A stretch of DNA of 64,000 nucleotides from positions 13,950,501-14,014,500 of the forward strand of contig CM048845.1 of assembly GCA_026545225.1 (NCBI GenBank), written 5' to 3'. Position 1 is the first letter of the stretch; each line of letters begins with the position of its first letter. Position numbers and translations under genes: made by a program. The stretch comes from Cornus controversa (lineage: Eukaryota > Streptophyta > Magnoliopsida > Cornales > Cornaceae). Under the pieces are notes generated by a model that was not told where the DNA came from, ran no database searches, and worked only from the letters and a program-made list of their open reading frames with translations. This document shows positions 23,546 to 35,835 of the stretch, piece by piece.

Positions 23546-25155
23546 GTGAAGGAGGATACAGGGAAGGCGCCATCCCGTGCGGAACTATTTTGCAGAACAC
23601 ATAAGCACAATAATGGGACACCTAGTGATGAACGAGCTACCAAAATGATTATAAGATTTATGTTCCTCTATTTTCTTATGTTGTTGTTGCATTATATCAT
23701 CTGTATGCTGAGTGTAGCTCCGATGCTTAGCTACTGGTGTTGGCTTTCTATGTACTTGGTGTGTATTAATTTTAGTTGGGTATGCTGAGTGTAGCTCTGA
23801 TGCTTAGCTGCTGGTGTTGGCTTTCTATGTACTTGGTGTGGATTAATTTTAGTTGGGTATGCTAAGTGTAGCTTTGATGCTTAGTTGCTGGAGTTGGCTT
23901 TCAATGTACTTGGTGTTGATTAATTTTAGTTGGGGTGTGAAAAGGTATGGATTCTTGGGGGAAGTACGAGACTATCAGAGAGACTGATATGTGGTAAGGG
24001 CTTGAGAAAAAAGTTGAACGAAAAAGAGTAGAATTTTGAACTTCTTTTATTAATTTTTATTATAAAAGACATGGAAATTCATAAACGTTCCCTTAACTAT
24101 GCCTGAGCTAAATTTTTCATATTTTGGTCCAAATAAATAAATCATACTTTGGGACAAGCAAGCAGAGGTTTAGGCATTTTTATGTGTTTTGGAAGTAAAT
24201 TAATATGATACGTTTGACATTCATTGGTTTTTCTCCTTCATGATTTACACATGGTTTGTTTCAGGGTGCTATGTATTTGCCAAGTTGAGTTAGTTTCGTG
24301 GGGTCTAGGAATTATATGAAGGTTCCCTTTATTTGCTAAATTATATTTCTATGATTTTGACGAAATAATAAGTTGATTTATAACTCATGTAAAAGTTTTA
24401 TTTCAAATGGTGATTTTTATTTTGAAATTTTATGTTTAGTGGTGGTTAGAATCTTTCTTTGACAATTGTAGCTTGAGTATGAATGTTGCATTAACATACA
24501 ATATCATTTGGCTAGATGGTGTATCAGAAAAGTAAGAATTGGACTTAAAGTTCCCTTGTAGATGGGAAAATCTTAGATTGGTTCTTCAAATTGGTGTGTT
24601 GATACTGAGATATTTATTAGTAGAACGGGGCAGTGTCTGTGCAATATTGGTTATCATGTAAGCTTGTATGCCTCTCATATACTTTCAAATGGTTGGTGAT
24701 AAGTACGAGTGAAAAGGTGATATTGTTGGTGTCAAGTTCTCAATATAGAACCTAATATTCCTTGTTGGGATTGCTGCAGATGTTGGTGTCAAGTTATTTT
24801 CTTATATTTGATTTTTTCTAATCTTTTTGTGATTCCTTATCCATTCTATTTATGCAGTCACAACTAGAAAATCTTGCTGCCAGTCAACCTTTTAACGCAG
24901 ATGTCCTTTCACCTCATGATTTGTACTCCAAAGTGAGGGGAGAAGAGCGGATGGGTCATGTTTGGATGTTAGGCTTGGAAGCTACACCAACTACCATTTG
25001 GGGGCCATCTCCTACTAGAGTGGAGCTCACGAGGAGATCATCAGAAGCTGAGGAGGAGGCATGTGCTGAACATGCAGAATTGCAAGAGTCGGTGGAACAA
25101 ATGCATGCCAAGTATAATGAAAAAAATGAAACTTTGAATGCAAAAATGCTATGGT
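23546..25155 (+). pseudogene. CACTA (En/Spm) Transposase_24-type gene fragment
   Basis: Two exons are recognisable. 23546-23650, after an AACAG acceptor, reads KEDTGKAPSRAELFCRTHKH. 24858-25155, after TATGCAG, reads LSPHDLYSKVRG, then GLEATPTTIWGPSP and a coiled-coil-like run (ELQESVEQMHAKYNEKNET). The order PSRAELF, D-V-x-x-x-V-x-G, TPTTIWG and C-terminal coiled coil is typical of the second protein of plant En/Spm CACTA elements, annotated as plant transposase Ptta/En/Spm. The exon in between and the main DDE transposase are missing. Splice sites are inferred. Confidence 0.75.
23706..23936 (+). repeat. Three tandem copies of a 77-bp unit
   Basis: Units begin TGCTGAGTGTAGCTC at 23706 and 23783 and TGCTAAGTGTAGCTT at 23860. 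All share TGTACTTGGTGT and TTAATTTTAGTTGGG. They lie in the putative intron of the CACTA fragment. Confidence 0.93.
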
Positions 25156-25799
25156 ATTGCGACACATGGAGCTTCAAAATCCTAATGTTTTGGCAAATTT
25201 GTTATTTATTGTATCTTTGTAAGCATTTAGCAATATTATATTTATATATTTTAATTTATTTATAAATATTTTCTATTGTGAAGGTTCATGGCTCCTTAAG
25301 TTCACCTAGAAATCCTTAAATTTCATTTATAGTCATGAAACTTCATTTATGGTGAGCACTATATATAGATTTAATTATCTCATTGTACTAACCATATATG
25401 TTAATTGTGTGTATTATTATTGTGTTTAATGAATTTTATTTAAAAATTTAGGACAATTTGAAGCAAGACAAGAGATGAAGTTGAAGCATTACTTGTCAAG
25501 AGCCTCACATAGCCTCCTCCAATGCCACTATTGAAATTATGATGTTTTACTTTGAATGATTTTTTTTTTTATGCTTCATTAAGTTAATTTTTTGCACTTG
25601 ACAATTTGGAAAGGAAAATTATATGTTATGCTTTTGAAATTTGAAAGCAATTTTATTTATTTATTACTTAATTGTATATTTAATTTTGTTGGATGTGTTT
25701 TGAATGGTAGTTTGATAGGTTATTAAACAAATTTTTATTTGAACAGGGAATAATATAATATATGCTCATATAGCAATCAGGCAAGCAAATTATTTTTTA

Positions 25800-26252
25800 T
25801 TTTTTTTTAGAAAACTATTACCATTACCGGCGGTTGGAGCCGCCGACATATGTTCAATGCTGGTAGAAATTCATAAAATAAATATGTTTTACTGGCAGTT
25901 ATATTTCAAAGTCATAGGCTTATTTTTGGCGGTAATATATTGCCGGATATTTTTATGATAAATTAGCATTTTTAACTGCCGGTGAATGAAGGGAAAAATG
26001 ACAAAACAAATAGTGTACTCTGGCGCTTGACACCGCCACTGATTTGTTTTATTACTGACAGTCAGTAACAACCGCCTGTAATTCTAACAAGACCGGCGTT
26101 CATTTAAAAACTGTTAGTAAAACCTAGCGATGGGGGAATTATCAACGGTTTAAGCCAAACGCCAGTAAACCGCCGGTAAATATTTTAGCGATGGTTATAA
26201 ATAGTTACGGAGGCGATTTAGAAAGTCGAGGAATATCTTATTTGTTGTAGTG
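25800..26252 (+). mobile_element. CACTA 3' terminal region
   Basis: A dense set of short subterminal repeats in both orientations (CCGGCGGT, CCGCCGGTAA, GGCGGTAA, GACCGGCG) ends with TTGTTGTAGTG at 26252, the complement of the CACTAC terminus. It probably closes the element containing the fragment at 23546. No left CACTA end was found on that side. Confidence 0.75.
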
Positions 26253-27633
26253 GAATTTAAAGAGTGTGTGTACCTGTGACGTGAGGTGTGAAAGGTTGGC
26301 ATTGAATTAAAGTTGGACTTGATGAAAATGATATGAGTTGCGAACATGAATAGTAGTTATGATTTGATAGATCTTAGGTTCGGCTTGTTTTGTCTATGAG
26401 AGTCATGGTGCACATGTAATTGGGTAGTGATAGAGTCATTAAAGCTTAGGGATGCTATGTGTCCTTATGATTTGACGGTTTTTTCATTATTTGTTTAGAT
26501 ATGAATATATTGACTCATAAATTGTTCTTATCTCGGTATTGGTTAAGATATGGAGATAGTAATTTAATGATTTAGTTTAAGTGATATATTTTCATGTTGA
26601 GGTCTGAATTGATTGTGACCTAATATATTGATGTCATACCTGATTACATAGTTATTCATTGATGGTATTGCTAAATTGTGTTTAGAATTTCTCTATTGAG
26701 TTGTCCTCCGTTCATCCGACTTCTTAATATCATTTTTCTCAAGTGATCGAAGTGGCATTTATATGGATGAGATGGTGCTTTTAGTTGTGACTTTCGAGTA
26801 TAGAAAGTTCATCTTCTTATTTTTAGATAGCATGTGAGATAATTTTTTATTTGTATAATATGATGTATTTTGTCAATGTTGTGGGAAATGCTCTCAATAA
26901 AGAACCTTTGTTTAAGTATTTGAAATTCATTTATGGTGATAGTTGGAAAATGTGAACTATTAAGGCATTATTAGATTTAATTATGGTTAGTGGAATAACC
27001 CATTTATATTTCTAGTGTTTAATTGTTGACAACAATTGTGAAATGAAGTTGGTTTGTTAAGACATTGGCTCAAAAAATTGTAAAAGCACAATTTTTTTTA
27101 TTGATTATTCATAATGAATTGGATTGATGGACTTTCATTATTAAATTTGATGTTATGATGAGTTTATATTCTTAAGGAAGATCTTGTATGATCATGGATC
27201 TGGGTCTTCAGATTCGAGTCGTGACAGATTTAGTCCGAATTCGATCTCTTTACAAGCATACACACACTCACACACATATATATACACATATATACACACA
27301 TGAATTAGAGTTTAATTTAAAAAAATAGTATAAAAGCTTTAATGATAAGATGCATGCTTTATCAACTTTTTAAAGTTCTATTACTGTTGAGAATTTCAAT
27401 AGGTATCAAAATGCTATTAGTGTTGTGAATTCAAAGGGTTACCAACTATAATACTTGTATTAAAAAATTATAATATTATTTAGTTACAAAATTATAAAAA
27501 AACATGAAAATTCAAAAATATATAATCTTTGATAGTATAGATAGATTAGTCAATAGTGTATTGGCTAACTATTTATATAAACTGATACTTTCTCATCTTA
27601 CAAAGTAAAAGGTAGAGGATTTAAGTACACATA
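26253..27633. other. Stretch without recognised genes
   Basis: Starts immediately outside the CACTA end. Near 27180-27228 it ends a G/T-rich block with ATTCGAGTCGTGACA, which resembles the terminus of the solo LTR, so it may be LTR debris. Then AT-rich filler with (CA)n and (TA)n at 27260-27300. Confidence 0.4.
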
Positions 27634-27848
27634 AGGACTGTTGGAACGTGTTTCAAAATTATATATATTTTAAACTTTCAATTGTGATTTTTTATCTCCC
27701 TTCATTGGTTACATAATTGTTTGATCATAATCATTGAGTTACATAACTCTTGGGTTGCTTGTAACTCAGGTCTTCTGGGATTCCATTATTATGTACATTA
27801 TTTAATCACTCATAAATAATTTGTAACTCCTGATTCTTGGATTGCTTC

Positions 27849-28036
27849 TGTTAGAAATAAGAAGAGAAGAGAGAATATCTCTGAATTATATTAATGAATG
27901 GTATGTCAAATACTATACAGCGAGAGCATATATATAGGAGAAGGAAAGAGTGGGGAGCAAGTTATCCTATACATGCTCTGAATCCTAATTGGATGTGGAA
28001 AAGGAAAAATACAAAAAACTTTAATATATATTAACA
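27849..28036 (-). repeat. 3' LTR of nested copia
   Basis: 188 bp, TGTTAGAAATAAG...ATATTAACA as written on the plus strand. It is preceded by target duplication GCTTC. Confidence 0.92.
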
Positions 28037-28049
28037 CTCCCCCTCAAAC

Positions 28050-31000
28050 TCAAGGTGGGTTATACGACGCCATCTGGAGTTTGAAAATAAGCTCTCGAAA
28101 ACGCCCCGGTGGAAGAGATTTGGTGAAGATATCTGCTATTTGATCATGAAAAACGACCGATCGTAATTGCAAGGCATTCTGAAGTAGATGATGGAGAACA
28201 AAATGACAATCAATCTCAATGTATTTGGTCTGCTCATGAAAAACATCATTGTGTGCAATCTGAATAGCACTATTGTTATCACAATAGATGGGAGTAGCAG
28301 TAGGCGAACAAACACCCATATCCTGAAGAAGCCATCGTAACCATAAAAGCTCAGAAGTAGTATCGGCAAGTGCTCTATACTCGGCCTCAATGCTAGATCG
28401 AGCAATAACATACTATTTCTTACTATGCCAAGAGATTAGTGAGCTACCAAGAAAGATGCAATATCCTGTAGTGGAACGGCGATCTGTTGGGTCCCCAGCC
28501 CAATCTGTATCAGAATTAGCACGAAGCACCAGTGAAGACTAATGAGAGCAAAAGAGCCCACGAAACACAATACCCTTGACATAGCGAATAATACGAAGAA
28601 CAACAGCAAAGTGAATTGATCTCGGCTAAGCCATGAACTGACTGACAATATGAACGATGAGAAATATCTGGACGAGTGACAGTAAGATGTACCAGACTAC
28701 CAACCAACTGACAATACAAAGTACCATCATGAGGAAGTTTACCATCATGTGGAGTAAGTCTCACATTAGGCTCAAGTGGAGTATTAGCAATCTTGTTGTC
28801 TGTGATGCTAGCTTTGGAAAAAAGATTAGAACAGTACTTTGCTTGAGTAAGGTAGTAACCATCAGTAGCTCTAGTAATTTCCAAGCTAAGAAAATAACTG
28901 AGAGGTCTAAGATTTTTCATTTCAAACTGATGATTGAGAAACTGTTTAAGTTTCCGAATACCCTGAGTATCGTCCCCGGTGATGATTATATCATTAACAT
29001 AAAACAAGAGAAGAATAATACCATTTGCAGTATGTCGGATAAAAAAAGCTGAATCATATGTACTGGTAGAATAGCCAAGGCGAGAAATAGTAGAACTAAA
29101 CTTGGCAAACCAAGCTCGAGGTGTCTGTTTCAGACCATACAATGTACGCCTAATTCGACAAACCTGATGTGGTGGATGATCAAAACTTGGAGGAGGCTTC
29201 ATATAAACTTCCTCGAGCAAATCACCATTGAGGAAGACATTTTTGACATCTATTTGAAAAAGTTCTCAATGACGGGAAGCAGCCACAGCAATAAGAGTAC
29301 GAACAGAAGGAAGACGAGCAACAGGAGCAAAAGTCTCCTCATAATCAATGCCATACTCCTGTGTGAACCCCCTTACCACAAGTCAGGCTTTATAGCACTC
29401 AATGGATCCATCTGAACGAGTCTTGATTTTATAAGCCCATTTACATCCAATGGCAGACTTCCCTGGAGGCAATTCAACTAGATCCCATGTATGAGTCTGG
29501 ACAAGTGCATCTAACTTTTCTTTCATTACTTGTTGCCATAAAGGGTTAGAGAAGGCCTCGTGAAAAGTGTGAGGTTTATGAAGGGTTGTAAGAGCATGAT
29601 AACAATGATAGTTATGAAGACGTGCAAGGGAGGTTCTTACCTGAGTGGATCGACGAGGATCCAAGGCAGTTGTAATATCAATAGCCTCAAGTGGGACAGA
29701 TGTTTGAAACTCAACTGCAGAAGGGTCAATCATATGTGATGAGCCAGAAGGGGTAAGTGTATCTGATGAGCTAGCAGAAGGAGAATCTGGAAAAAGATCT
29801 GCAGATGTATCTAAAGGAGGAATAGGAAATTGGTGATCTGAAATACCAATGAATTTGGATAAGGTATGAAACATTTTATGTTCCCAAAAAATAACATGAC
29901 AAGAGACTCTAAGACGCCTCACAACTAGATCATAACACCTATATCCCTTTTGTTCAAGTCCATACCCAAGAAAACAACAGAGCTGAGCACGGGGTTGTAA
30001 TTTTGTTCGCTCATGAGGATGAAGAAGAACAAAATAAGTACATTCAAAAACTTGAAGATTACTATAATCAGGAACCTGCCGGTATAGACGCTCAAAGGGT
30101 ATTTGATTTTGTAAAAGTGGTATGGGTACACGATTCATGATATAGACAGTAGTGAGAGATGCTTCTCCCTAAAAAGATGATGGCATAGAAGAAAAAATGA
30201 CAAGTGATTGAGCTAAATCTAAAATATGTCAAAGTTTTCGTTCAGCTCGACCATTTTGTTGGGATGTACCAGGATAAAAAGAGTAAAAAATAGTGCCATA
30301 ATGTTTGAGGATATTTTGAAATTCACTTTGCCTATATTCTATAGCATTATCAGAATGAAAAGTTTTGATATTTGTGAAAAATTGAGTTGAAACCATTTTG
30401 ATAAAATCACAACAAATGTTGAGTAATTCAGAATGATTTTTTATTAAAAATATCCAAGTAAAATGTGAAAAATCATCCAGAAATATAACAAAATATCGTG
30501 TTCCACCCATGGTGGCTACAGGAGAGGGTTCCCAAACATCAGAATGAACAAGATCAAAAGGAGAAGAAGCAAATGACTCATTTTTATTAAACGGTAAAAC
30601 AGGTTGTTTGACTAATTGACAAGAAATACAATCAAAAGACTTAGTTTTAACTGATCCTAACAAACCCTTAAATACTAGACTTCTAACTCGAGATACCTAT
30701 GCATGACCCAAACGAGAATGCCCCAACTCAAGAGTAGGTATAATACTTCGTGTTGATGCAGCTGTGATAGATGAAGTAAGTAGATGTAAGGAAGAAAACT
30801 CAAATAGTCGCCCTATCTTATGGCCTGTCCCAATGATTTGACCTATCTGAGGATCCTGTACAACACAGTTATTAGAGGAAAATGTTATATTCAAACCTGG
30901 CTCAGTCAATTGACAAATAGACAAAAGATTAAGAGAAAGATTGGAAACAGGATAAACATTGGAAATAAACAAATTTGACTGAGAGACAGTGCCTATGTGA

Positions 31001-32065
31001 CTAATTATTTTGAGAGAAACTGGTTGAGAATTGCCTCCAGATCAACAGTAGAAAATGTAGATGGGGACTCTTCAGAAGGAGCAGTAACTGGTGCATAAGA
31101 AAGATAAGATGTCTCCATAGTAGCTATAACTGCAGCATTGTGAGGTCTAGTAAGTTTGAAGCAATCCTCAATTGTATGTTCAAATTTGTGACAGTATCTG
31201 CAAGTTCGTTCATTAGGTCTTGGTTGAAATGACTGTGGTCGCTCTTTGTTACCACCATTGCGACGAAAAAAAGAAGAATATCTATGGAGTGAAGGCCCAG
31301 ACTAAAAAGGCTGTGATTGCGAAGGCCTAGACTGAAAGGGTTGGGATTGCAAAGACCATGGTGACGCAGACTAAGAAGGAGCAGATGGTGTAGCCAAGAC
31401 AGGGAGATGAGTCTAAATCATAGAACAAAGAGTCTGTAGACGTGTCTCCACTCGGACAAGCTCATTAAGAGCTTCATCCAATGATGGGAGAGGTGAGCGA
31501 TGAAGAAGTGAACCATAGACATACTCATAATCATCATGAAGATTCATTAAAAATTGATAAAGGCGTATCTGATCACGATACTCATGAAATTTCTTGCTCT
31601 CTGAGGTAACTGTCCATAATGGTTCTGACAACGCTTGTTGATCCCAAAGACATTTTATTTGAGCAAAAAACTCAATAATCCTCTGACCAGACTCTTGTTT
31701 AAGATGACAAAGTTGGACTATTAACTGATATTGGCGAGCACCATTAGACCTAGAATATCGAGAACAAGCATGTCCCAAATCTCTTTGGCAGTATCATAAC
31801 TCCCAAATTCCATACTAATGGAAGAACTGGATGTGTTGCGAAGCAATGTGATAATCTTGTGATTATTGCTATCCCAGTCCTCAACACAAGTAGTAAATGC
31901 TTCATCTTTCTCATCGGTATCCTGAACAGGTAATTTTTGATCCCCTGTAATGTATAACCATAGCTTGTATCCTTTAAGAAAGCTGCGCATAGATTGACTC
32001 CAAAAAATATAGTTGTCCCCATCCAGTGTAACAGAAATTAGGTGAGAAAGCTCATTTTGAGCCAT
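28050..32065 (-). pseudogene. Copia gag-pol polyprotein, inactivated
   Basis: Gag starts at 32065 (MAQNELSHLISVTLDGDNY...FWSQSMRSFLKGYKLW) and shifts frame near 31750 to continue to 31413. A CCHC zinc knuckle (CRYCHKFEHTIEDC) is near 31202-31161. From 30972 to 28516 one frame carries the rest, broken by stops. GAG-pre-integrase has LGHSRLGHA and CISCQLVKQP. The integrase catalytic residues sit in HSDVWEP, HSDNAIEY and NGRAERK. RT shows GLKQTPRAWF and YVNDIIITG, where the first Asp of YVDD is Asn. RNase H lies in another frame at 28319-28050 (YCDNNSAIQIAHN, IADIFTKSLPPGRF). Stops at 30229 and nearby look like C-to-T changes (CGA to TGA). The enzyme set is that of a copia replication cycle, but this copy cannot make it. 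Confidence 0.93.
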
Positions 32066-32600
32066 TTCAGAATTCCAAATGACAAAACAGACTGAAAAAT
32101 TAGAATCAGCGCAAAATTTTAAGTAAGGAGGTCAAAAAATTTTTTTGCTGATGTGGCAGTGATAGGATGACATGGCAGAAAAAGATAACGTGGCAGATGA
32201 GTCAGTGTTGACATGGCACTGAATGATAGTACAATGCTGACATGGCAGGTGACATGGCACTGTATGTTGGGTTGATGATGACGTGGCGGTGAGTTAGTGA
32301 TGATGTGGTAGCTGATGTGGAGGATGACGTGGCATGTGTGAAGAGCTTCTTGCGCGTGAAGCGCGTGGAGACGCGTGGGTGGTGCGTAGCCGTGCTGAAA
32401 AAAATCAAAGGTTCTTGGGGCACGTGAGAGTTCTGTTTGGGCTAAAAATTACGGCGTCTTGATCGTCTTGTCGAGGGCTTCGATCTGATATATTCAGAGG
32501 ATTGAAACAAGTTCCAGAAGATTTGGGTTTGACACCAAATAGAAAAGAGTTCTTTTAAGTGATGAGAACAATTAAGCGAAAGTAAAATTTTAAAATCCTT

Positions 32601-32612
32601 GCTCTGATACCA
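32601..32612 (-). other. Primer binding site of nested copia
   Basis: GCTCTGATACCA on the plus strand, i.e. TGGTATCAGAGC on the coding strand. It is directly adjacent to the 5' LTR. Confidence 0.92.
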
Positions 32613-32799
32613 TGTTAGAAATAAGAAGAGAAGAGAGAATATCTCTGAATTATATTAATGAATGGTATGTCAAATACTATACAGCGAGAACATATATATA
32701 GGAGAAGGAAAGAGTGGGGAGCAAGTTATCCTATATATGCTCTAAATCCTAATTGGATGTGAAAAGGAGAAATACAAAATACTATAATATATATTAACA
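32613..32799 (-). repeat. 5' LTR of nested copia
   Basis: 187 bp. By eye it differs from the other LTR at fewer than ten positions. Followed by target duplication GCTTC. Confidence 0.92.
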
Positions 32800-33339
32800 G
32801 CTTCATTAAATATGTTATTTAATCATACATGAATATCATGACTCGTGATTAACTAGTATATTTAATTACCCATAAGTAGAGCCCATAAATTTGGAGCCTA
32901 TAAAAGGGCTTAAGGTGAGCCCATTCTAAGGTGCCAAGAGTTGGAATGCAACTTTAACAAGTGAGAAAAAGAGTGTCATCCGTGAAACTGTGACGCAGTT
33001 TCTAAAAGACCAAGTCCAGAATCCAACAAGATTTTGATGTAGTTTTATATTCTAGAGAGGTTCTGGTGGAAGATGATTCTTTATTTATGATGGATTGGGA
33101 ATTCACCTTGGGTGGAGCTACAATTTTATAAAAATCAAAAAGGCTAACTTGCTTAACTTATTCCTCGATTTAGAGTTTATATCATTTTCCTCAGTTAGAT
33201 AGGAAACTGAATGACTAAGGAGCATATTAGAAGATATTCCAATATAGAATATGCTCATACTACTCTTGACAATATATTGTGACAATAAGACTCTAATGTT
33301 TTAAGCTAACACCAAGAGTTATAATGAAAAATCCAGCCA

Positions 33340-33610
33340 TATGTAATTGAAACACAATCATATGAGAGGGATCTTGGCTGATGGAGTGATCACTACTCAG
33401 TATGTAAAGTCTAAATCTAATTTGGCGGATCTACTATTGAAAGGCATGCGAACGGACCTTGTGTCCAAGATTATATTGTATTGTGTAAAGGCCAAAGCTA
33501 ATTTAGAAGATACACTGTCAAAAGACATGTTAAGGGACCTTGTGTCTGAGACATCAAAAGGGATTGGATTAGAGCGTGTAATCGATAATGTTGTGATGTT
33601 ATGGAATCCT
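33340..33610 (+). pseudogene. Copia RNase H C-terminal relic
   Basis: Reads LKHNHMRGILADGVITTQYV, then KSKSNLADLLLKGM and, after a repeat of the same segment (VKAKANLEDTLSKDML), RDLVSETSKGIGLE. This is the end of a copia polyprotein, with a duplicated segment of about 22 residues. Everything upstream in pol is deleted. Confidence 0.8.
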
Positions 33611-33732
33611 ACAGAGTGATATATCTCATAGGTTCAATAGGGAAAACAAATAACATAACAACTTATATTGGAGCATATCAATGTTCCTTTCTCTATGATG
33701 TGATATGTGTGGTCGATCTTGTATGTGAGAAA

Positions 33733-34020
33733 GTTCAGACTTGGATCTTTTAATGAATCTATAGATCGGTTTTCAATTGGAGTACACAAGATTACTACTG
33801 ATAGATTCACCAAATAATCTTGTAATGAGGAGGTTGAGACTTAGTCTCTTAATGAGTCTATAAATCGAGTCGATTGGGGTGTACATGATCACTCTTGATA
33901 GATTCATTGACTAATCTTGCAATGGGAAGAATGATAGTAATTTATCTTAATGAGTCCATAACTAGTATTTCGGTTGGAGTGTGCAAGATCACTCTTGATT
34001 GACACACCGATCTGAGTGTG
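33733..34020 (+). repeat. Three degenerate 98-bp tandem units
   Basis: Starts near 33733, 33832 and 33930. Each contains CTTAATGAGTCTATA-like sequence, then GATCACTCTTGATAGATTCA-like sequence. It lies between RNase H and the 3' LTR of the outer copia, a position where such copias often carry non-coding repeats. Confidence 0.75.
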
Positions 34021-34327
34021 AAAGTGGGGTCACTTCTATAATATCTGGACAGGCTTAATTCTTAACGATACTCAGAATATCAGATTGAGGATACATGACC
34101 GAAATGTGTCAAAACATTAGTATTTCATCTCTGAACAGAAGTGTGTGTGAGGTACTTCTGGCTTGTCAACATAGTTATTGGTTCAAGATTCTGTTCACTA
34201 AGTTCCTAGATAAGCTTAGAATATTTTTACTAGGTAATGGTTCAAGTCCAAAGACACCTTTACTATTGCACATAACTGTACCAATTGTCTATAAATTATT
34301 TTTTAAATTTTGAAACAAGTGGGAGAT

Positions 34328-34794
34328 TGTTGGAATGTGTTTCAAAATTATATATATTTTAAACTTTCAGTTGTGACTTTTCATATCCCTTCATTGGTTA
34401 CATCATTGTTTGATTATAATTGTTAAGTTACATGATTTAACATATAATTTAATCATCCATGAATAAGGAGACTATTGGGTTGCTTATAACTCTTGTTTCT
34501 TGGGATCCCATCATTATGTACATTATTTAATCACCCATAAATGACTTGTAATTCTTGTTTCTTGGGTTGCTTGATTAAATATGTTATTTAATCATATATC
34601 ATGACTCTTGGTTTGCTTAATTAAGTAATATATTTAATTACCTATAAGTAGAGTCCATAAATTTAGAGTCTATAAAAGGGCTTGAGGTGAGCCCATTCTA
34701 AGGTGACAATAGTTGGAAAGAGAGTTTCATCGGTGAAACTCTGATGTAGTCCAGAATCCAACGCAGTTAAACTTAATATTCCAGAGAGATTTTC
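34328..34794 (+). repeat. 3' LTR of outer copia
   Basis: Starts TGTTGGAATGTGTTTC after GTGGGAGAT and contains CTATAAAAGGGCTTGAGG, the promoter shared with the 5' LTR (32900 region). The end is approximate, placed where similarity to 33064 stops. Confidence 0.8.
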
Positions 34795-35187
34795 GAATCC
34801 TGATCAGTTTTCTGATAACATTATGAGAATTCTAGGAATTCAAATTTGGTAATGTTTCTAACTTCTACACTCAACATATATATATATATATATATGTTTG
34901 AATATAATTTCTTTAAATTATATTTTATTTTGGATAAATAATTGGACGGACATAAATACTAGAGTTTATAGAAGGTGTCACACTATAGACATACAGATTA
35001 TCGAATCTGGCTTAGTTGAATTTCGAAGATAATGTTACAATTTGATATTTCGATTGCACTTAGGAAATACTTCAATTATCTTTAAAAAGCGATTACTCGC
35101 ATTTAAGCCTTAATTTGAAATTATATGTAATATGTTTTCATAAGATTATTATTATTTTTGTGATGATATCCTCTCATAGTTGATTAA

Positions 35188-35399
35188 GGTCCTGTTTGGC
35201 AGAACTTTTTCTTCGATTTTTACGCAGAAGAAAAAGATAAGCAAAAGCTAAATCAGGAAGCTGGTACCCTCCACCTTCCTTTAAACGCTCTTTTTGGACT
35301 TCGAAACTCTTCCGCCTTACCAATTCAAATACTCTCCAAAACGACTTTTGAACTTGAAAAGTCGAAAGCCGCTTTTCAAAAGCCAATCCAAACAGGACC
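35188..35399. mobile_element. PIF/Tourist-like MITE, copy 1
   Basis: 212 bp with inverted ends GGTCCTGTTTGG and CCAAACAGGACC, flanked by TAA at 35185-35187 and 35400-35402. No coding capacity. It is the same family as the MITE at 36070-36280. Confidence 0.92.
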
Positions 35400-35835
35400 T
35401 AAATAGGCATTTTTATTGTCTCATTCCAATAGGAAAAATGTAGATGTGTGTGTCTACGGACAGGATAACAAAAAATCCAAAAAATGAAAGTTAGGATAAA
35501 AAAAAAAAAAAAAAAAAACACTGTGGATTCTAGTCCTTTGGATTGGAAATTATGTGGTTACACTTTTTTGAAATCCAAGGGCCCAGAAGCACAGGAGGTA
35601 AGTAGGTCCCACCAAACTATATTACATAGGTTTGCCGCGACGATGTGGTCGTTATAATAAAGCGACGTCGTTTGAATTTCTATTAACGTTTCTTAAAAAT
35701 TATTACCAATTCTTTCTAGGGTTTTTCTGGTTGATCGAAACGAACCCAAATGAAGAGGGGAGCCATTGGATTGAACAGAAGTATATATCATCTCGACTCT
35801 CAAATCTGGTAAGCTTATATATAGATATCAATTCA

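Larger units (their letters stand above)
27849..32799 (-). mobile_element. Near-complete Ty1/copia element nested in the outer copia
   Basis: LTRs at 27849-28036 and 32613-32799 are nearly identical and the target duplication GCTTC flanks it (27844-27848, 32800-32804). On the minus strand the order is 5' LTR (32799-32613), primer site TGGTATCAGAGC (32612-32601), gag-pol (32065-28050), purine tract TTTGAGGGGGAG, 3' LTR. The short LTRs and the IADIFTKSLPPGRF end of RNase H fit the Ale/Retrofit (RE1-like) lineage. Coding damage with few LTR differences suggests a fairly recent but inactivated insertion. Confidence 0.93.
27639..34794 (+). mobile_element. Internally deleted copia element, split by another copia
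   Basis: LTR sequence starts TGTTGGAACGTGTTTC at 27639, is broken at 27848 and resumes at 32805-33064 (approximate end). The matching 3' LTR is 34328-34794, and both sum to about 467-470 bp. The interior 33065-34327 keeps only the RNase H tail (33340-33610), a 98-bp repeat region and the purine tract CAAGTGGGAGAT before the 3' LTR. The primer site is not clear (TTCTGGTGGAAG after the 5' LTR), and no target duplication could be matched. Confidence 0.8.

Noticed and set aside
23343..23621. Minus-strand ORF with a long isoleucine run
   Set aside because: Product of the ATT microsatellite.
34795..35187. Target duplication AGGAC for the outer copia
   Set aside because: Present at 27634-27638 but not found after the 3' LTR; the right LTR edge is uncertain.
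35632..35835. Upstream extension of the mTERF ORF
   Set aside because: Open by chance; the organelle-leader-like start at 35836 fits the family better, and the extension has no mTERF similarity.
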